From contig CAVVFX010000007.1 in NCBI GenBank assembly GCA_963747535.1, positions 248,001 to 312,000 on the forward strand: a stretch of DNA of 64,000 nt. The letters are read 5' to 3'. How positions within the stretch are numbered: position 1 is the stretch's first letter; each line of letters begins with the position of its first letter. The translations under genes and the position numbers were made by a program. The DNA is from CAVVFX01 sp963747535 (lineage in GTDB: Bacteria; Acidobacteriota; Terriglobia; Bryobacterales; Bryobacteraceae). The notes under the pieces were generated by a model, which saw nothing but the letters and a program-made list of their open reading frames with translations, was not told the origin of the DNA and made no database searches. Shown in pieces: positions 59,948 through 64,000 of this stretch.

Positions 59948-60636
59948 TGTTTAGGCGCGAGCCTCCGGTATGGTGAGAATTCGAGTGACTAACGTGATGA
60001 ATTTTGCCGACAGTCCGGCATGACGATACATTTGAAAAAAGAAAACGGAATCGGTGGCCAGACAGATTTGAGCGGGTTGCCGAAGCACCGACTGAGGATT
60101 CGGCGCCCGCGTACTACAACTACATATTTACCACGAAATGTGACGGCGGCGCATAGCAATTTGTTTTCAAGAGTATAAAACCGCAGCTTGCGGTGACTTA
60201 CTACCGTCTTCGAGGTACCCCTGCCGTCGCCGGTATCGTCATAACTTGGTATGCCGTGAGACTGTGAGACGTCCCAGCGGTTCAATTGGTTTCTCTACCT
60301 GCTATAAATGCCAGGTAGCCGGCCCGCCAGGAGCGGGCGCTTTCAGCGCCTCTCGGCCTTTTGTAGGGCGGACGCCACGTCCGCAAGCGACCCCCCGGTC
60401 GCCCTTGCCACGCAAGCGACAGGCTTTAGGGCGCGAAGCGGCCTGGGCTGCGGTTGTTTCGGGCTTTGCCTTTCACCCGGCTATTCGAGACGAAGCCGGA
60501 GAAACGTGCTTTCCCCGTCACATGTGCCCTCTGAAATTCGAATGACCAAAGTCCAGGGGCGCTTTCACCGCCTGAGCCAGATAACATCCGGCTCGCAGGT
60601 TAAACAACCTGCCCCTCCTGATTCCTGACGGGATTT
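59948..60636. other. Intergenic region with a dispersed repeat and no supportable gene
   Basis: This 689-base gap between the Cys-rich protein and the barrel protein contains copy 2 of the 0.2-kb repeat (60355-60551) and a CCGCA-GCT-TGCGG hairpin near 60181. An ORF at 59989-60285 (minus) has an odd, His/Cys/Arg-rich composition and no ribosome binding site, so I do not call it. Confidence 0.6.
60355..60551 (+). repeat. Dispersed 0.2-kb repeat, copy 2
   Basis: Aligns with 6645-6852 over its whole length, starting GGCCTTTTGTAGGGCGGACG and sharing CGAAGCCGGAGAAACGTGCT. The two copies lie 54 kb apart in the same direction. Confidence 0.8.
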
Positions 60637-61404
60637 TTGGTAACGTGGAGCATCGGCATTCCATCCGCGCGAGCATTCTTGATTTCCCTGCTGGCTGGAG
60701 TAGCGTTGCTATGCGGCCAGCCAACCCCCATCGCGACGGATCGGCCGGCGATTACAGACTCCAGCGTCGTGGTTCCCAGCGGCAGCCTGCAGGTTGAGAA
60801 CGGTGTCCAGATCACGACCGCTCTTGGCCAGCGCACCTTCGACGGTTCCGAGAGTCTGGTGGTGTTCGGCTTGACCGGCGACACCGAGCTGCGATTCACG
60901 GTACCGGATTACAACTACTCCTCTCTGGCTTCGGGGTTCGGCGACCTGGCCCTGGGAGTCAAGCAACAGATCGGACATACGGCAAGTGGATTCGACGCCT
61001 CTCTGGTCGTGTTTCTGAGCTTCCCGACCGGGGCCAACAGCGAATCCAGTCACGGCTATGACCCGGGCTTGCAACTGCCATGGTCGCAGAAGGTTTCCCA
61101 AAACTGGACGGCGGCCGGAATGTTGTCATTGTATTGGCCGACGCAGGCCGGCACGCGAAACCTGACTGGGCAAGCGACGTTCCTTTTCGACCGGCAGCTC
61201 ACCGGGCCTTGGGATGCCTTCGTTGAATACGCCGGCGATTTTCCCGAACGCGGCGGTCCGCAGCACTTGTTGCACTTCGGCACGGCGTACAAACTCGGCC
61301 TTCTCCAGCAATTGGATCTACACATTGGGGCAGGTTTATCGCGCGCGGCCGTGGATCACTTCATCGGCGTCGGCTATTCGTTTCGATTCCAGGCCCGGAA
61401 ATGA
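60637..61404 (+). CDS. Outer-membrane beta-barrel of the phenol-degradation MetA type
   Basis: The 255-residue protein has a signal peptide (RAFLISLLAGVALLCGQ) and a beta-rich body with the family pattern TDRPAITDSSVVVPSGSLQ, TELRFTVPDYNY, FGDLALGVKQQIG, SFPTGANSESSHG and the closing aromatic GVGYSFRFQARK. Such barrels take up hydrophobic compounds. The start is TTG 60637 (no better start in frame). It is upstream of the rhodanese gene in the same direction. Confidence 0.82.
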   Translation: MVTWSIGIPSARAFLISLLAGVALLCGQPTPIATDRPAITDSSVVVPSGSLQVENGVQITTALGQRTFDGSESLVVFGLTGDTELRFTVPDYNYSSLASGFGDLALGVKQQIGHTASGFDASLVVFLSFPTGANSESSHGYDPGLQLPWSQKVSQNWTAAGMLSLYWPTQAGTRNLTGQATFLFDRQLTGPWDAFVEYAGDFPERGGPQHLLHFGTAYKLGLLQQLDLHIGAGLSRAAVDHFIGVGYSFRFQARK

Positions 61405-61498
61405 TCCTCATGAATTAATCGTGTCTTCTATATGACTTTTTCAGGCATAAGATGAAACAGTGGTGAATCCATGACGGGCCGGGAATGGAGGAAACGAG

Positions 61499-62578
61499 AT
61501 GGCCGGATACGCCCATCCTGAAGCACTCGCCAGTACCGAATGGGTCGCAGTTCACCACAGCGATCCTGCCGTCCGCATCGTCGAAGTCGACGTGGACACC
61601 GCAGCGTATAACGAAGGACACGTGCCCGGCTCCATCGCCTGGGCCTGGAATTCGCAGCTTTGCGACACGGTCCGCCGGGATATTCTCTCCCGATCGCAGT
61701 TTGGGGACCTGATGGCCAAATCCGGAATTACCCCGGCTACCACGGTCGTGATTTATGGTGACAATAACAACTGGTTTGCCGCCTGGGCGTTGTGGCAAAT
61801 GAAGATTTACGGCCATCGGGACGTGCGGCTCATGAATGGAGGGCGCAAGAAATGGGTGTCCGAAGAGCGCGATCTCACGACCGGCGTCCCCAAGATCGCG
61901 AAGACGGCGTATGAGGCGTCTCCGGCTGACCTTTCCCTGCGCGCGTTGCTGCCGCAGGTGCAGGCTGCCGTGCAGAACTCGAGTGCCGCCGTGGTGGATG
62001 TGCGCAGCCCGCAGGAGTTCTCCGGCTCGATTCCGGCGCCGCCCGGACTGGCCGAAACCTGCCGGCGCGGCGGTCACATTCCGGGCGCGCGCAATATTCC
62101 CTGGACGAGGACCTGCAACGACGATGGCACCTTTAAAACTTTTGACGAGCTCAAGGAACTGTATGCCTCGCAAGGTATCGAGCGCTCGCAACCGGTGATC
62201 GCGTACTGCCGCATTGGCGAGAGATCCAGCCACACCTGGTTCGTTTTGAAGTACCTGCTCGGCTTGGAGAACGTCATGAATTATGACGGCTCCTGGACCG
62301 AATGGGGCAATCTGGTGGGCGCGCCGGTGGAAAAAGGTGCTGCCACAAATGAGAGCTCGCCGACGTACGCGGAAGAGTACGGAGAACGGCAAGTGGAGGT
62401 CGGCGGCTGGCCGGTGAACCTTATCGTCTACAGACTGGAGGAGACGTACCACTGCCGGGCCGACAATGGTTCCGCAGGTGCGACCCTGACCCGCACCAGG
62501 GGAGAAACCAGAGATGAGGCCGAGCAAAGGGCGTTGGATCGCGTCCGGCAGTTAGTCGCCCGGACTAAACGACATTAG
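61499..62578 (+). CDS. Thiosulfate/3-mercaptopyruvate sulfurtransferase-like protein with C-terminal extension
   Basis: The 359-residue protein contains two rhodanese domains, the second with the active-site loop CRIGERSSH (Cys near 237). Conserved segments are EVDVDTAAYNEGHVPGS and DVRSPQEFSGSI with GGHIPGARNIPW. About 70 extra residues follow the fold (VEVGGWPVNLIVYRLEETY), more than in standard TST enzymes, and look like a small beta domain. GGAGG lies before the ATG. It should transfer sulfane sulfur in the cytoplasm. The permease at 62597 follows 18 bases later. Confidence 0.9.
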   Translation: MAGYAHPEALASTEWVAVHHSDPAVRIVEVDVDTAAYNEGHVPGSIAWAWNSQLCDTVRRDILSRSQFGDLMAKSGITPATTVVIYGDNNNWFAAWALWQMKIYGHRDVRLMNGGRKKWVSEERDLTTGVPKIAKTAYEASPADLSLRALLPQVQAAVQNSSAAVVDVRSPQEFSGSIPAPPGLAETCRRGGHIPGARNIPWTRTCNDDGTFKTFDELKELYASQGIERSQPVIAYCRIGERSSHTWFVLKYLLGLENVMNYDGSWTEWGNLVGAPVEKGAATNESSPTYAEEYGERQVEVGGWPVNLIVYRLEETYHCRADNGSAGATLTRTRGETRDEAEQRALDRVRQLVARTKRH

Positions 62579-62596
62579 AGCGCGCTGGACCTCAAG

Positions 62597-64000
62597 ATGG
62601 CTGCCCCGACAAAATCCGTTCGCCGCTCACCTATCGATGTTCTATTGGGAAAGCCGCTGTCCTCAGGTGCAGAGCGGGGCGAGCGGGTGGGCATCGCAGC
62701 GGGTATTCCGATCTTCGGCCTGGACGCGCTCAGTTCCGCCGCTTATGGCCCCGAGGCTGCGCTGACGCTGCTGATCCCGCTGGGCGCCGCCGGCGTCGCC
62801 TATATTGTTCCCATCAGCGTGAGCATCATCGTTCTGCTGGCGATTGTCTACCTCTCTTATTTGCAGACCATCGAAGCCTACCCGGGCGGAGGAGGATCGT
62901 ACACTGTCGCCCGCGAGAATCTCGGCGCTACCGCCGGACTGCTGGCAGCTGCAGCGCTGATGATCGATTACGTGCTGGTGGTGGCCGTCGGCATCTCTGC
63001 CGGAGTGGGAGCGCTGGTCTCCGCCGCGCCGGGCCTGCTACCTCACATGCTGCTCTTGTGCCTGGGAATCCTGGTTCTCATCGCGATCGTTAACCTGCGA
63101 GGCGTTCGGGACTCCGGTGTCATCTTCATGATCCCGACTTATCTTTTTGTGCTCACCTTGCTGGTGGCGATCGCGATCGGCTGTTGCAAAGCGGTACTCA
63201 GCGGCGGGCATCCCGTGCCGGTAAGTTCCCTTCCCCATGCTCCGGCAGCGGTGGCTGCCGCGGGCGTGTGGATCTTGTTGAAAGCTTTTGCGAGCGGTTG
63301 TACAGCCATGACCGGGGTTGAGGCGGTCAGCAACGGCGTCAAGGCGTTTCATGAGCCCACCGCTCAAACCGCGCGTCGCACTTTGACCGTCATCATTGCC
63401 CTGCTGATCGTGATGCTCGCCGGGATTGCGTACCTGGTTCGTGCCTATGACATCGCCGCGACCGACCCTGGTCTGCCTGGGTATGACAGCGTGCTTTCGA
63501 TGCTGCTCGGCGCGGTCGTGGGCAGGGGCTTCTTTTATTACCTGACCATCGGGTCCATCCTGCTGGTCCTGGCGCTCTCGGCCAATACGGCCTTCGCGGA
63601 TTTTCCGCGGTTGTGCCGCGTGATTGCGCTCGATGGATTCCTGCCGCGCTCGTTTGCCACGCGCGGCCGGCGCCTGATTTACTCCCAGGGCGTCTATGTG
63701 CTGACAGGCCTCTCGGCGCTGCTGTTGATCATATTCGGCGGAGTCACCGATCGTCTGATCCCGCTCTTTGCGGTGGGCGCGTTCCTCGCATTCACCCTGT
63801 CACAGCTTGGCATGGTGTTCCACTGGAAGCGAATCGGTGGACCCGGTGCGATGCAGAGCATGCTGGTCAACGGCCTGGGCGCGACGGTGACGGGGATCAC
63901 AGTGGTGGTGGTGCTCGTCGCGAAATTCCTCGAAGGCGCCTGGATTACGCTGCTGTTGATCCCCGGCATCCTGATTGTGATGGTCGCAGTGCGCCGCCAA
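62597..64000 (+). CDS. APC-family amino acid permease, C-terminus cut by window edge
   Basis: An open frame without stop runs from ATG 62597 to base 64000 (468 residues). It has about twelve hydrophobic segments and the start RVGIAAGIPIFGLDALSSAA, SYLQTIEAYPGGGGSYTVAR, VWILLKAFASGCTAMTGVEA and ALSANTAFADFPRLCRVIA, as in the APC superfamily group of large amino acid permeases. The C-terminal cytoplasmic part, which often carries a universal-stress-type domain in this group, lies outside the window. It is in the same direction as the rhodanese and barrel genes. Confidence 0.9.
   Translation, partial: MAAPTKSVRRSPIDVLLGKPLSSGAERGERVGIAAGIPIFGLDALSSAAYGPEAALTLLIPLGAAGVAYIVPISVSIIVLLAIVYLSYLQTIEAYPGGGGSYTVARENLGATAGLLAAAALMIDYVLVVAVGISAGVGALVSAAPGLLPHMLLLCLGILVLIAIVNLRGVRDSGVIFMIPTYLFVLTLLVAIAIGCCKAVLSGGHPVPVSSLPHAPAAVAAAGVWILLKAFASGCTAMTGVEAVSNGVKAFHEPTAQTARRTLTVIIALLIVMLAGIAYLVRAYDIAATDPGLPGYDSVLSMLLGAVVGRGFFYYLTIGSILLVLALSANTAFADFPRLCRVIALDGFLPRSFATRGRRLIYSQGVYVLTGLSALLLIIFGGVTDRLIPLFAVGAFLAFTLSQLGMVFHWKRIGGPGAMQSMLVNGLGATVTGITVVVVLVAKFLEGAWITLLLIPGILIVMVAVRRQ

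Noticed and set aside
59989..60285. 98-residue ORF on the minus strand
   Set aside because: No ribosome binding site, odd composition, and no neighbour support.

Overview
The window is a GC-rich bacterial chromosome segment. It most resembles Acidobacteriota of the Solibacter/Bryobacter group. The best single clue is the C-terminal domain of the 454-residue secreted protein at 35729-37093, which I recognise as the Solibacter-type C-terminal domain (TIGR03437). Other hints are many Tat-secreted enzymes, PQQ and cytochrome c dehydrogenase modules, DUF1080, M61 peptidase, PKD and carboxypeptidase-regulatory domains, and many palindromic dispersed repeats between genes. I see no rRNA, tRNA, CRISPR array, prophage or transposase gene.

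Layout. 1-8.4 kb: a FecR-domain protein cut by the left edge, an M61 peptidase, an Mla-type lipid transport operon (permease, ATPase, MCE protein), a YdjC/HpnK-like deacetylase, a repeat-filled gap and a Ser/Thr kinase. 8.4-17.1 kb: a membrane-anchored protein with 29 TPR units, a 1145-residue PKD plus papain-like protein, and a haem-binding Tll0287-type sensor protein. 17.2-28.3 kb: mostly catabolic and accessory genes (UxaA-type dehydratase, DedA-like protein, response regulator, nucleoside hydrolase, nucleotidyltransferase, MFS pump, GH2 glycosidase coupled to a 2-hydroxyacid dehydrogenase, methyltransferase). 28.3-40.9 kb: fabF and acpP, a cytochrome b fused to two cytochrome c domains plus Rieske protein, an IorAB-type molybdenum oxidase, the TIGR03437 protein, and a haem A/copper biogenesis operon (DUF420, SCO1, CtaB, CtaA, cupredoxin lipoprotein) without the oxidase subunits.

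41-53 kb is the regulatory part: a Tat-exported isomerase, ECF sigma/anti-sigma/amidohydrolase operon, cytochrome c, a fusion of a degenerate JAMM/MPN domain to TonB, and a five-gene overlapping operon in which two response regulators, an outer-membrane barrel, an exported cupredoxin and a histidine kinase follow one another, divergent from a second ECF sigma gene. 53-64 kb holds a di-haem cytochrome/PQQ dehydrogenase/DUF1080 operon, a TauE permease, a possible structured leader with a strong terminator ahead of a small protein and an MFS carrier, a Cys-rich zinc-ribbon protein, an outer-membrane barrel, a rhodanese and an APC permease cut by the right edge.

Two genes are open at the window edges: 1-720 (minus) and 62597-64000 (plus). 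The most unusual signals are the intergenic fold-back elements (one family shows compensatory base changes, another abuts or supplies stop codons), an apparent ATT start for fabF, a Walker B Glu-to-Ser change in the Mla ATPase, the JAMM-TonB fusion and the cupredoxin/porin/two-component operon.
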